Notes: generated by a model from the sequence alone, not told the origin. Positions 11,857-23,349 are shown, counted from the first letter of the stretch. The stretch: 64,000 nt of DNA from Phyto melanocephala (GCA_941918925.1 OW799233.1:150442802-150506801); one strand, 5' to 3'. Made by a program: numbers and translations.

Positions 11857-12231
11857 TTTTATCGTATTGAAAACAAAATATTAGTAAAAAGATGTTGCAT
11901 TAAAAAGTGATACAAACTTTTTAGAAGCAAAAAGTAGTAGTTTTAAATATATTTTTTAACAAATGAAATTTTTATTAATTTGTTATTAATTTAGCACTCT
12001 TACTTGTTTTTTTTTAATTATGTCACACAGTTGACAATAATCACTATATTTACCGAATTTCATCGTAAACAAGTTAAAAAATTTTACAACTAAAATACAC
12101 ACTTAAAAGCAGATTTTTAATTTTTAATTAAAATAATTTTTATATAAACAAATTAAATGTGTTTTCAATAAATAAAGTTAAAATAAAAATAAATTCAATA
12201 CATTGACAATAATAGTAAGAAACTTAATTGC

Positions 12232-12687
12232 TATTGAAATTCAGCACGATCGCCCAATAACTTTCTGAGATATGAGCAAAAAACCACGACCACCTCGTTT
12301 TTCTCAAAATTACAACAACAACATACATATATACTGGTTATAATAAACTAGGCATCGAATTACAACTGAGCCAAAAAAATTTTTTTATTATATTTATTAT
12401 TATTTTTTTAGTTTTTTTAAATATTTTTTTTTTAAATTTTTTTCTGCAATTTTTGTTTGTTTTTAATACATTTGTTTTTATTTATTTTTTTAATTTTTAT
12501 TTTAGAAACTAACATACGTAAACTCAATTATAATTTTACAATGGTATGTTTTTATATGTATGTTTTTTACATGCATGTACGTATTTTATATGAGATGAAT
12601 GGTGATACAAACAATTGTTATTGCATGACTACACGTTGTGAAAGGTATATAAGATTCGGCACTGCCGAATATAGCTCTGTTACATGT
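12232..12687 (-). repeat. A/T-cored hairpin-ended repeat inside the hAT element, 3' truncated
   Basis: Read on the minus strand it runs from the ATTCGGCAGTGCCGAAT hairpin (about 12670-12650) through the ACGTGTAGTCATGC block and the T-rich core. It continues to ACGAGGTGGTCGTGG and stops at the CTGAATTTCAATAG block, so the tracer-like GGACAGACGG part and the 3' hairpin are missing. Confidence 0.8.
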
Positions 12688-14699
12688 TTTTTTTTTGTTA
12701 TTGTTTTGTTTATTTTATTAAATGTTGTCAACGTTTTTGAGAAACATAAAAATAAAACAAACAAAAAAGCGGTTAGTCGCTGAATTTGCCCATAAACCGG
12801 TGATTCAGCAACACTTTTAATATTTTAAGCTTAAAATGTCAATTTTAAGTTGAACAATTCTACTTTTTTTTTGACATTTACTGTTTGTTTCTATCAATTC
12901 TATACATATCATCAATGAATAAAAATATAGTGTAGTAAGTGCTTAAGAATTATTGCCTTTGTATACTGGTTTTTTCATATTGTAAATTTTTTTTTATAAT
13001 ATTATTATTGTTATTGTTTTTGCATATAAAAAATATATTTATTACAACCATTTCATTTGATTACTTTTTTTGTTAAAATTTTAATTTTCCTCTTCACTTA
13101 ACAAAATAAGAAAGTCAAGAAACACACGAATGATTAGTGTGATTTTTAACTTCGCTCAGGTTTTTTTATTGTAATATGTATGAATTTGAGTTCATCAAAC
13201 AATAAACAATAATAGAGAAACACACACAATTAGTGTAAGTGTGTGTGGCTTACTTTTTAATGAACGGTGTTGTGTTGATCTCTCATTTAATATGATTGAG
13301 TGTGAATGACTCGCTCTCATTTTTTTTACACATTTGATAATAATATCAAATACACACACATCATTCATTTGGCTACCAAATCATTTGTGCAGACCTCTAG
13401 TATGCATTTAAATTTGAACGCCCATTTTCATAATAAGTCTGAATAACTTTAACGCGTTGCTCGATTGTGTATCCTTAAATGGTTCAAATTGAGTTAGTCT
13501 GGAATTGAAAAATGTCAAATGAAATGCAGAAAAAAGACTTGACATTTAAGTGTAATTCACATTCAACATCCGCCATTAAAATTGGTGGCTAAATTTAAAA
13601 TTTAAAAAGTATTTTTAAGTAAAATCATTGGTTGGTTATTTTATTGTTAAGAGTAGGGTTATAATTAATGGAAAATAATTTAAAATAAATTAATACCAAA
13701 TTACCGACATGGCTACATTTGCGAGACTTTAATCTTTTAGTGAAATTTATTTTGCACATTTGCGACTCCATAACTCGTAACTGTGAAACAATTCGCTATA
13801 ATAAAAGGTCCGCCACCAAAATTTTTTTTTTCAACAAGTAATTATTTTGTGAATGGTAACACTTAGCTCATGTCTGATTTGACAGATAACACTGCTCTGC
13901 AACAAAATCCTCCATTTAATAAAACTATGTGGACTATATGGATTTTGACGCGCTAAACTCAAATCCGTTGTCGGTTTTTTTCCATCAGATCGGGATTTTT
14001 TTTAATGGGCGTGGCAAATTTTTTCCCCTTAATTAGTCAGGTACGGAGACATATTTTATTGTAACTTAAGAACCACTTATCCGATTTTCAAAAATAAAAC
14101 ACCAAAAAATGTGTAACAAAATTGTTTTTATTTCAGTGGAATTAAATTTTTCTCTATCTCTTATCGTTTTGGAGTTATTTAAAAATTAATGGAGAAAAAA
14201 TTTTTTTTCGTGCAAAATTCGTAATATTTTTCAATTTAAAAATGGAATTAAAAAAAATATAAGGCAAATATTCAACATTTTAAACTTTTTTCTAAGAGCT
14301 ACTTATCTTGGAAATAAAAGAAGTCATAAACTGTAAAAGTCGGTTAAGAAATGTAGATTTTATTGTCAATTTACCGCAGGTACCCAATATTGTAATGCAA
14401 CCAGCCTTACATATAATATATGTAACATTTCGTTAGGTAAGCAGGTAATGGAACTAAAGTACAAGGATATTTTGCATAGTTCTTGGAATTAATATTTATA
14501 ACAGTATTTTCAATTACCTGTGTTTTCAAATTAAGAACATTAGGGTAGATTCTGGTATTTATTGTATGTATAGAAGTTGATGGACAATAAGTGAGTCACT
14601 TTTTAGTTGAATATCGTGCGGTTAAAATCGGCAACAGTAAATAGATCTTGTAGTGTACTTTGTTATTGTGTAAAGAAATAAAGCAATTAAAGAATTCAC

Positions 14700-16071
14700 A
14701 AACGCTTTCATATAACAAAATGTCAAGGATTTGTAACAAATCTCTAAATTTATTTTGTTACGTATGTGGCGATCTAACTTTAATTTCTCAACGGGAGACA
14801 ATATCTTCCAAGGTTAAAGATGCTTATTGCCGTTATTTTGGGTTTCCTATCGATGATAGAGCTAAAAATTGGCTGCCGAAAATATCTTGCAGTAGCTGTG
14901 GTAAGTCTTTAAGAGGTTGGTTAAAAGGAAGTCATAAGTCTTTGCCGTTTATGAAGCCAGCGATTTGAAGTGAACCACAAAATCATCAAAATGATTGCTA
15001 CTTTTGCCATACTGAAACATGTGGGTTTACGAAAAAAACAAAAAATAAAGTTACATATCCAAATACTTCATGCGTCAAACGACCAGTTTTCCAGTTTGCA
15101 ATTAAATTTTTACCTCCATTGCCTCTTACAGACGATGAAGAAGATGGGCTTTCTGCAGCAACTGAATACACTTACGCCAACATGGGTGTTTCTTCGCATT
15201 CATTTGGAAGTCCAACGAGTACACCTTATTTTCCGAATTAAACTGATATGAATAACTTAGTTTGTAAATCAAGGCTTTAAAAAAACCAAGTCTGAGCTTC
15301 TTGCATCGCAATGAAAAGAATGGAGTTTGGTGCAAACGGACGTTAACGTCTCTTACTTCCGAAATAAAGAACAACATTTTTTAATATATTTCAGCAAAGA
15401 GGAAGGTTTGATATTTTGCGATAATGCTGATAGACTTTTGCGACAACTGTGTTTCAGTCATAAATCTCAGGATTGGCGGCTTGTTACTGATTCATCCAAG
15501 ACAAGTTTGAAAGCCGTTTTACTTCACAATGGCAACAAATTTCCTTTGGTCCCACTCGCGTATGCAAGAAATATGAAAGAAAACTATTGTAGCATGAAGA
15601 TAATACTACAAAAAATTAAATATTCATATTACTCATGGAATCTGCAGATTTTAAAGTCGTAGCAATGTTAAATGGATTGCAAAGTGGATATACTAAGTTT
15701 TATTGCTTCTTATGTGAATGGGATAGCCGCGCAAAAGAAAATCAATACAATGTTAAAATTTGACCGAAAAGAGTAAATTTTATTCAAGGAGAAAAAAATG
15801 TAGCAGAAGAGCCTTTAAAACAAAAGGAACAAACTCTTCTCTTTATATAAAGCTAGGCCTAATAAAAAAATTTGTCAAAGCAATGAACAAGGATTGTGAA
15901 GCCTTTCTATACATTAAGAGCAAATTTCCTAGAATCAGAGATGCTAAAGTAAAAAAAGGCATATTTGTAGGTCCACAAATACGACAGCTTATGAAGGACG
16001 AGGTCTTCAGAACAAAATTGAATTATGTGGACAGAAGGGCATGGGCAGTTAAAGCTACTTTTTTATTTTAA
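14700..16071 (+). pseudogene. broken transposon gene of a multicopy arthropod 'FLCEWDSRA' family
   Basis: A discontinuous frame with stops and frameshifts. In order: SRICNKSLNLFCYVCGDLT and two CxxC pairs (YVCG, SCSSCGKSLRGWLKG) at about 14720-14935, suggesting zinc binding. Next come DCYFCH (about 14990), DVNVSYFRNKEQ and WRLVTDSSKTSLKAVLLHNG at 15335-15535, and GYTKFYCFLCEWDSRAKE at 15685-15735. Last are LYIKLGLIKKFVKAMNKD and FVGPQIRQLMKDE at 15840-16005. From memory, this order matches long multicopy 'uncharacterized' proteins of aphids, other arthropods and cnidarians. The C-terminal third of those proteins (the ERFHQDI...MLADYCW region) is absent here but survives at 48812-49040. The location between long inverted ends argues that it is that transposon's own gene, probably its transposase. 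The reaction and catalytic residues are not established. Confidence 0.75.
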
Positions 16072-16147
16072 CAATGTTTCCTAAATAAAAATTAATAATT
16101 ATTAACAAAATTTTTGTGTTATTTTAAATAAAATAGCTTGTAAATAT

Positions 16148-16399
16148 TTGAATTTTTATTGTAATTTGAAGTTATCTACGGGTGACGACAGGGTGGGTGC
16201 TTTAAGCGAGGCGTTGCTACAAAATTACAATCTGGAAAATTTTTTTGCTTGTATTTGTTTTTGTTGTACGAAAATAGATAGAAGTAAAAAGTTGCCATTC
16301 ATTGATGCTACAAGGCGCTTTGGTGCGCCCAATCTGACCTTGTTTGCTGCATTACACATATTTGGTCAATATTGGGTACCTGCGGTAAACTTACAATAA
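16148..16399 (+). other. 83-codon open frame overlapping the right inverted repeat
   Basis: This frame follows the transposon gene and runs into the inverted repeat. Its internal part (RRFGAPNLTLFAALHIFG) looks protein-like but matches nothing I recognise. It may be the replaced C-terminal end of the transposon or captured sequence. Confidence 0.3.
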
Positions 16400-16910
16400 A
16401 ATCCACATTTTTTAACCGATTTTTATGGTTTACGGCTTTTTTTATTTCCAAGACAAGTAGCTCTCAGAAAAAAGTTTAAAATGTTGAATATATGCCTTAA
16501 TTTTTTTTTTAATTCCATTTTTAAATTGAAAAATATTACGAATTTTGCACGAAAAAATTTTTTTTTCTCCATTAATTTCTAAATAACTCCAAAACGATAA
16601 GAGATAGAGAAAAATTTTATTCCACTAAAATAAAACTAATTTGGTTACACATTTTTTGGTGTTTTGCTTTTGAAAATCGGATGACTGGTTCTCGAGTTAG
16701 GAGGAAATAAGTCTCCGCACCTGACTAATTTAGGGGGAAAAAATTGCCACGCCCATAAAAAAAAATCCCGATCTGATGGAAAAAAACCGACAACGGATTT
16801 GAGTTCAGCGCGTCAAAATCCATATAGTTCACATAGTTTTAATAAATGGGAAGACAAAAAATTATTTTTTGCAGAGCAGTGTAATTAGTTTTATCCTTCC
16901 GCTGAACGAA

Positions 16911-17330
16911 TATGGCTGTGTATACGCTTGAACAACGCTGGGAAATATTGCGACATTACTTTGGCCGATTTAGTCAAAAAAATTATCTTTTCAGTTGAAG
17001 CTCATTTTGAGCTTGGCGGGTATGTAAACATAAACAAGCGAAATTGTCGCATTTGGGGCACAGAAAACCCGCACGCATACATTGAAAAGCCGATACACCC
17101 AAAACGAGTCACTGTTTGGTCCGGATTTTGGTCCAGACGCATAATTGGGTCACTTTTCTTCGAAAATGTGCAAGGAGTGGCCGTAGTCAATGGTGATCGT
17201 TGTCGGGCCATGTTGAACTAATTTTTGTTCACAAAAATTGAAGAGGAGGATATTGGCAACATTTGGTTTCAACAGGACGGCGCTACGTGCCACACAGCCG
17301 AAGCTACATTTTTTATAGTATTTTCAAAGA
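16911..17330 (+). pseudogene. internally deleted mariner transposase
   Basis: It opens MAVYTLEQRWEILRHYFGRF (16911 on) and jumps after about 25 residues into the catalytic region: EAHFELGGYVN near 17000, WGTENPHAY, HPKRVTVWSGFWSR, then WFQQDGATCHTAEAT at 17260-17310. The first catalytic Asp (SDEAHF) reads SVEAHF, and stops interrupt the rest. The DNA-binding domain is deleted at the same place as in the 52173 copy, so the two share a deleted progenitor. Confidence 0.85.
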
Positions 17331-17353
17331 AAAAAAGTTATTTGGCGGACCCT

Positions 17354-18339
17354 TCATTAAGTTTAACAAGAATTTTTAGGGCCCCTACGTACGAATAAGG
17401 TTTGTTTATTTAATTCTGTTGATGTTTTATTTACCCTCATTAAAAATCCTATTAATTTTTAACAATATCAATCATTTTACATTTGAGCATGCAATATTTA
17501 TGGCTTTCACATTGTTATAGCTTCGTCATTATTTAGGTGTTACTGATGTAGTTTATTTACGTAAAAAATGTTTTGCTGATAAATTCAGAGTAAATTTCTT
17601 AAAATTTTGCACCAGTTTAGAACGATTATTACTGATTTAAATGCAAATAAAAAATGGCTACTAGGCTAGTCAAACTTATAAAACACAAATAATCGTATTT
17701 CATTTTGATGTCCATCTGCTCAAGTTAGTTAGTTAACTTAAGTTAGGCTAGAATACTTCTATTCCATTTCTAATAGCACCCCAAAAAAGTAGATTTTTAT
17801 CTTTTGTAAAACAAAAGGAGTCCCTAGATAATTGCTTAAATTATGTTTTTTTTTGTGTATAAACCAACTGTTTAAATTGTTGTGCAGTTTTGAACACTGT
17901 ATGGCAATTTGATAGAAAGGTAAAGAAACAAAAATAGACAAGTATAAGCACTACTTTGTAGAAGGTTGGACTTGGAGGAAGGCATTTCGAAGTATTTATT
18001 ATTCTACAACCTTTTATTATATAAAATTTTTTATTAATTTAAAAAAACCGTTGTTTGGAAGATGGATGTTCAAGTAGGAGTGTCACCTTAATTTTCCGTT
18101 CTTACAATAATATTGACCAAAAAGCAGTATTTGCGATTTTTCAGCGTCGTACATCTATTTAGGTTTACTAAAGTTTTAAATGTTTAAAACAATGTGCTGA
18201 GTAAATTTTTGTACATTTTGATTTGTATTTCTAGTCGAAATGCACGTATTTGTGTAAAATTCATCTTTCATTACCTAATAATGAAATAAAATACATTTTC
18301 AACACCAAACATTTCATATCCCTAGCCTTTTCTGTTCGA
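17354..18339. other. AT-rich intergenic, nothing recognised
   Basis: No gene or repeat terminus was recognised. The minus-strand frame at 17759-17941 looks spurious. Confidence 0.5.
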
Positions 18340-18502
18340 GCTCTATCGTGGTTTTAACAGACAGACATACATAGCTAGATCGTCTTTAAGTGAAACCAGG
18401 AAATATATAAATTATTGGGTCTGATATAAATATTTCAATGTTTTACAAATGACATGAAAAAATAAATATACGTCCTCACCATTTTTTTGGTGGTGGGTAT
18501 AA
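18340..18502 (+). repeat. terminal fragment of a GGTGGTGGGTATAA-type dispersed repeat
   Basis: It ends ATTTTTTTGGTGGTGGGTAT. It includes, in order, an AGACAGACATACATAGCTAG block, a degenerate GGGTCTGATATAAATATTTC and a TGACATGAAA. This is the diverged inverse of the element start at 53231. Confidence 0.55.
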
Positions 18503-18802
18503 GAATTGTTTATCGTTAAAAAATTTCAATACTACAATTCAGAAGAAGAGCAACTCTTCTTAAAGAAGCTAAAATATACAATTTAAATTTTAGTTATTTA
18601 TTAATTTAAGTCTATGGATATAATACTTACAGACCAAATATTATATTAAAAAATGTCTTTCATTATACAGACAATTATATTGGTGTTTAAACTTTAAATA
18701 ACACTACGTTTTATAACATTAGCATTTAGAGAGAAATCTTTTAAATATTTCAATAAAACAACGACATAATTTCCTAAACAGATCTGCCATTTTATATATA
18801 CA

Positions 18803-19472
18803 CTCAGGTCTTTTTTTTATGTGGTAGATGCGTTCCGCATAAGACTCTAGCTCCATACAAAAACTAGGGATACGTTCCGGAAGTTAAAAAAATCGCATAA
18901 ATTGAAATTAAAGTTAGCTCCATTTGCTAAGCGGTCCAAAATTTCGATTTTGGTCTCTAAAGAAATCGTTTGTCGTTTTTTCTTATTTTTCTCCATATTA
19001 ATTTCTTAAAATCGAATCCAAAAATTTTATGTAAGCATTGAAACCATAAAAAAAATTACACTTACTTTATGGAGCGAAACTTCAACACTTTCGATAATTA
19101 AAATTTAAAAATCTCTGTAAAATCCCACCACAATAAATATTTTGAATTTAATGTAAAATTCAACTGTCAATGACTTAACTGCAAACGTACGTTAGAACAT
19201 TTCTTCGTCACCTGCTTACAAAATCTATAAGGTAAATCCCAAATTTCAAATAATCGCTGCTGGTCTTCGCATGAAACGCATTAATTAACAGAAAGTACAA
19301 ACCTTAACAGAAATCAACAAACTTTACGGAAAGCACTAACCTTAACAGAAATATCAAAGCCCAGTGTTATCAATTATCTAAATATTATTTTTATAAAAAA
19401 AAAAATTGAATATTTAAAAACCGCATAAATTCAAATTCGCATAAAAAAATACCGCATAAAAAAAGACCTGAG
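18803..19472. mobile_element. 670-bp MITE with CTCAGGTCTTTTTTTATG ends
   Basis: The left end CTCAGGTCTTTTTTTTATG and the right end CATAAAAAAAGACCTGAG are inverted. The GCATAAATTnAAATT and CCGCATAAA words repeat just inside both ends. There is no coding capacity. The target duplication could not be read with confidence. Confidence 0.7.
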
Positions 19473-19559
19473 GTATGATTAAAAAATTAAAACATAAAGT
19501 AGGTAATGTGCATTGAGGAATATTAAAGAAAATCAGATAAATCATTTTCATTTAACAGA

Positions 19560-20720
19560 TTTTCTAAAAATGAAAAATCAAAGCAAGACATGACGTATAT
19601 GATGCAAGCACAGAATATTCTCGATGTTCATCCCTAAGATAAAATGTAACAGATTCGATAAGATCAATATGAACGTTATAGTAGAGATCCCATACAATGG
19701 AGCCATACTCTAAAATCGTAATTAAAGGGCCCTTAAATTCTTTTGCCCGTCAATTGATGAAAGCCAAGATTTATTGAGCTTTATTAACAGCCAACGTAAT
19801 ATGTTGCATGAAGTTTAATTTTGCATATAACAGAATACCAAGATCCATAATTATATTTACTGACACTAGTTTATAGCCATTGATATAATAGTGAAAGATA
19901 AGAAGCATCACACCTTCCCGAAAAAGTCATGTGTTTACATATTTTCAGGTTAAGTTCTATGAAGTTGAGATTACTCCAACTATACAATTTTCTAAGCCCT
20001 TTTGAAGATAAGTATGGTCAGGTGAATGCTTGAAACTTAAAAATATTTTAACATCATCTGCGAACATCAGTATATTAATTTCAGTAATTAATATTTAATA
20101 ATTAATTGCTTTAGGCAAATCTTTGATTGAAAGGTTGCTTTCTTGCAGGACACCGAAATTACAAAAATATTTCTAGAATTTGCGGAATGAAATTTTTCGT
20201 ATTGTGTTCTCCATATAAGATATGACTTAACTAGCTGTAATAAATATTAAGAAACCCATTTTATCCATTTATTCTTTGGTAGAAGTTTGTGATTAACTTT
20301 GCCAAAAGCATTACTGAAATCATTATAAATGACATCAGCATTTTGACCTACATTAACCAAACGTGTTAGTTGGAGAGTGTTAGTCATAGCTGAAAATGCT
20401 TTACGAAATCCATGTTGACATGGCCTTATTAACGGGGACACTTGATGAACGAGAGAGAAGATAATACATAGTTTTGGAATAGCGTTTAGTTTTACTCCGC
20501 CTCTATAATTTGTTATTTTTGATCTATTGTCTGATTTGAATAAAGGAACGAGAAACGATTCCTTCCAAATTTTAGGAAAGTAATCAAGTTTTAGTGAAAA
20601 ATTAAATATCATTGGTAAAGGTGTTGCAATAGATGGTGCACAATTTTTTAAAACATAAATTGGTATGCCATCTGGTCCACAAGATAATGAGGACTTTAAG
20701 TTTTTTAAGCATTTCATAAT
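19560..20720 (-). pseudogene. LINE reverse transcriptase, degenerate
   Basis: The frame from 20717 reads SCGPDGIPIYVLKNC, then FPKIWKESFLVPLFKSDN, NYRGGVKLNAIPKL and CQHGFRK, the standard finger-palm motifs of LINE RT. DVIYNDFSNAFGKVNHK carries the first catalytic Asp region. The frame breaks at about 20247. After a gap the catalytic FADD motif appears near 20060 (MFADDVKIFLSFKHSP), followed by CKHMTF-like thumb sequence and YGSIVWD near 19700. Several in-frame stops make it inactive. Confidence 0.88.
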
Positions 20721-20973
20721 GTGTGTAGTGACAAGAATTAGAAAAAGTATTCGGCATTAGAAAAAGTAAAGGCAAAAAAAAAAAAAATCATCGAATAAGT
20801 TACCAATTCCTAACTTATCACTTGACTCTTTATTTAAATGTTTCATAACTTTCGGGGTGCCTCAACTCTTTCTTTTTGAGTTTACAAACGTATAGAACGA
20901 TCTTGGAATCTGTTTATTTATTTATTTATTATGTTTATGTTTATATTTATATTTACTTTTATGTAGTGCACAA

Positions 20974-21109
20974 ACTGGGGCCAAATCGCGACATACGAAC
21001 ATGTTTGTAATGTTACTCGAACGATCGAGTTTGCTGTGCTTTTGGTATAGAGTTTCTAATGAGAATTCTAAAATGACGATCGTGTTCGTATGTCATAATT
21101 TGCCCCCTG
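20974..21109. mobile_element. 136-bp foldback MITE (copy 2)
   Basis: The left arm CTGGGGCCAAATCGCGACAT and the right arm ATGTCATAATTTGCCCCCTG are inverted, and ACATACGAACA/TGTTCGTATGT continues the pairing. It interrupts the LINE just after the linker motif RTNYADFNKLL. A second copy is at 5271-5404. Confidence 0.75.
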
Positions 21110-21610
21110 TTTAGCAATAAAATAAATAAAAAAAAATGTTTTTAATATTTTATGTAAAGAATTTGGTATAACATTTGAGATAAATAAAAGTTGAAGCCAA
21201 TTCGTATTGTACAAGAGCTTATTAAAGTCAGCATAGTTTGTACGTTGGAAGCAAAACATATTTTTTTTTTATTAAATTTTTAACGCTATAGGGTTCTTGA
21301 ATATTACAGCTTATTTTACTTGTGGGGTGGTAGCGATCTTTCGGCAGTGTAACTGGATCCTCACGATTTTCCGTGCATTCACTGGTTATATTTACAAATA
21401 CCAAACCAAGGAATTTTCGAAAAATATTATATGATCTGTTGATCTGATCTGTTGTTGACATACATTTTAAATATCTTTAAATACATCGTAGCTATTTTAA
21501 TCTTATCGTTTGGGTAAGTAATTGTAATTCTAAGTGCAGATCTTGAGGTAAATTGAAATCACTAAGGACAAAAATAAGATCATCCGGATTAGTCTTTAAA
21601 GAAACCATTT
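21060..21610 (-). pseudogene. LINE endonuclease C-terminal part and linker to RT
   Basis: The minus strand near 21590 reads DDLIFVLSDFNLP, equivalent to the conserved GDFNLP of LINE apurinic endonucleases. DRYHPTSKISCNI (about 21345-21305) sits where the SDHHP motif lies. After a frameshift comes RTNYADFNKLLYNTNWLQL (about 21245-21190), the pre-RT linker. The N-terminal endonuclease motifs were not found between 22583 and 23350. Confidence 0.7.
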
Positions 21611-21806
21611 CAATTAAAGCAAAAATTATCGCTAATATATTTTCAAACAAAAGTTTGCCTAAATTTAATTAAAATTTCTATTAATATTTTAATTGCTTCA
21701 AATAATTTTTTGTTTGATTATTTGCTTAGATTTACACATGGCCTAAAACAACAATTTAGGATTTTTTTATTTGCAGTTAGTGTGCGTTTTCATTGTGTGT
21801 TATTTT

Positions 21807-22582
21807 TATACCCTTCACACAGTGAAAAAAGGTATATATAGGCTTGTCATTCCGTGTGAAATTTCTACAATTTTCATTTCCGACCCCATAAAGTATATAT
21901 TTTCTGAAAGCTTATGATAATAAGGCTCTGTCAGTCTGTCCGTCTGTTCGTGTGTATGTTGAAATCAACTTTTTGAAGCCCCCCGACATCGCTTGGACCA
22001 GGGTGAGGTATTAAAATATCAGAAATATTCGGAAGTAGATCGGTATTGAAAATCAGAAACATCGGTTGATAAACAACTGAGATATGAACAAAAACCCACG
22101 ACCACCTCGATTTTTTTTTCACAAAAACAACATTACAACAACAACATACATACATACAAACTTGTATATTGGTTAAAGTAAACGGGGATCGAATCCCAGC
22201 TGAGCCAAAAAATTTTTTTTTTTAATTTTTTTATATTTTTTTTAAAAATTTTTTTTTTATTTTTTATTTAATATATTATTTATATTTTTATTATTTTTTT
22301 TTCTAAATTTTTTTTTATTTTTTTTGTTTTATATTTATTATTTATATATTAATTTTTTTTTTAATTTTTTTAAAATTTTTTTTTAATTGTTTTTTAAAAT
22401 TGTTTTTTTATTTTTTTTTAAACATACATACGTTAATTTTTAATTTTACAAGGGATGTTTTTATATGTATGTACGTATTTCAATTGAGATGAATGGTGAT
22501 ACAAACTACTGTTATTGTATGACTACACGTTGTGAAGGGTATATAAGATTCGGCATGGCCGAATATAGCACTCTTACTTGTT
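21807..22582 (-). repeat. A/T-cored hairpin-ended repeat, full length, within the LINE
   Basis: Reading the minus strand: ATTCGGCCATGCCGAAT hairpin (about 22567-22551), TATACCCTTCACAACGTGTA, CATCTCAATTGAAATACGTA, T-rich core (about 22430-22210), GCTCAGCTGGGATTCGATCC, GAGGTGGTCGTGGG, ACACACGAACAGACGGACAG. It ends TGTGTGAAGGGTATAA. All blocks are present in order. Confidence 0.88.
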
Positions 22583-23349
22583 ATCATTAATTTTATAATT
22601 CTTATTTAGTTAAATATACTGAAGACTTTGTTACAAGACTTTGAAGAAGTTTTCTACTTGTATGGCGTATCATAAGTCTATTTTCACTATTTAAATATTT
22701 CTGCTGGTTTAACTGTTTCTTAAAGATTTTAACTGATTTTACAAATAGCTTGTCACTGATTCATTCTCTGAAAGTTTTATCAGAATTAAACAATTATTTT
22801 TTATATATTCTTGAACCTTTTATATGTTTCTGTTAACAAATTGTTTAAAAGTCGGAAATATTTTAATAGAAAATTTTACAGATTCAAACATAAAATTGTA
22901 TTGAAAATATTTTTTTTCTCTGTTTGAATTTACAAGTAAAGTAATAGGTCCTTACTGAAACAAATATTTTATTTGGTTCTTTAAATATCTTTTTTGAATT
23001 AGAAATTTCATTTTTTCTCTGAACCTTTGTGTGACTCATTTTCTTGACCACAACAATTATTTCAATTTTATATTCTGTGTAAATTTTAATTCTTCAGCTG
23101 ATAAGTAATTTGAGATCGCTATTAAAACATCCTCAATATACGTATTTGCAATTCTATCATGACGGAAGACTTGCAAATTAGTACAAAAAATTTCCGTTTC
23201 AAAAATGATATTAATAACCCGACCTGCAGGTGAAGCAAAAATGTGATGATCACAATCAAAGCAATCTTGATATAGTTGGGGGTATTTAATTGCTAAACCT
23301 CAAAAATTTTGCTAGATAATATTAAGTTGAATATCACTAAATTTAATTT
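22583..23349. other. AT-rich remainder of the LINE, no readable domain
   Basis: By position this should encode the first part of the LINE endonuclease. Only scattered short frames remain. Confidence 0.4.

Larger units (their letters stand above)
11529..13399. mobile_element. 1,871-bp non-autonomous hAT element with 8-bp duplication
   Basis: The ends are TAGAGGTCTGCA and the exact inverse TGCAGACCTCTA. They are flanked by GTATGCAT at 11521-11528 and 13400-13407, an 8-bp target duplication characteristic of hAT transposition. The interior is rich in TGTGTG/ACACAC, carries a two-copy 49-bp tandem repeat and an A/T-cored repeat, and has no transposase. Confidence 0.88.
11438..13598 (-). mobile_element. 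mariner derivative (copy 3) split by a hAT insertion
   Basis: The left end reads GGGTGGTCAAATTTTAAGGG (about 11443). The right part (13408-13598) matches 9205-9390, including TTTGAACGCCCATTTT and the GTTGCTCGATTG segment of the transposase N-terminus. The right terminal repeat is degraded. The hAT element at 11529-13399 lies inside it. Confidence 0.75.
13890..16881 (+). mobile_element. 2,992-bp DNA transposon with long (~480 bp) inverted ends
   Basis: The outer ends are CACTGCTCTGCAA and TTGCAGAGCAGTG. They are flanked by TAA at 13887-13889 and 16882-16884, with the empty site visible in the 52173-52723 mariner copy. The inverted similarity runs inward for roughly 480 bp (13890 to about 14385 against 16385 to 16881), for example ATCCGTTGTCGGTTTTTTTC and its inverse. 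Between them lies one degenerate gene (14700-16071). CACTG ends with a 3-bp duplication resemble CACTA/CMC elements, but the coding sequence shows no DDE motif I can name, so the superfamily is open. Confidence 0.85.
13805..17353 (+). mobile_element. mariner derivative split by a long-inverted-repeat transposon
   Basis: The ends are AGGTCCGCCA (left) and TGGCGGACCCT (right), the inverted ends of the 551-bp copy at 52173-52723. Removing the insert at 13890-16881 and one TAA restores the same continuous sequence as that copy across GACAGATAATTAG. Confidence 0.88.

Noticed and set aside
12457..12783. 108-codon hydrophobic frame
   Set aside because: Runs through an A/T-cored repeat within a hAT element; the translation is of repeat blocks (for example HVRILYEMNGDTNNCYCMTT) found in other copies.
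16148..16399. Continuation of the transposon protein
   Set aside because: Does not match the expected C-terminal ERFHQD/MLADYCW region and overlaps the inverted repeat; kept only as an unexplained open frame.
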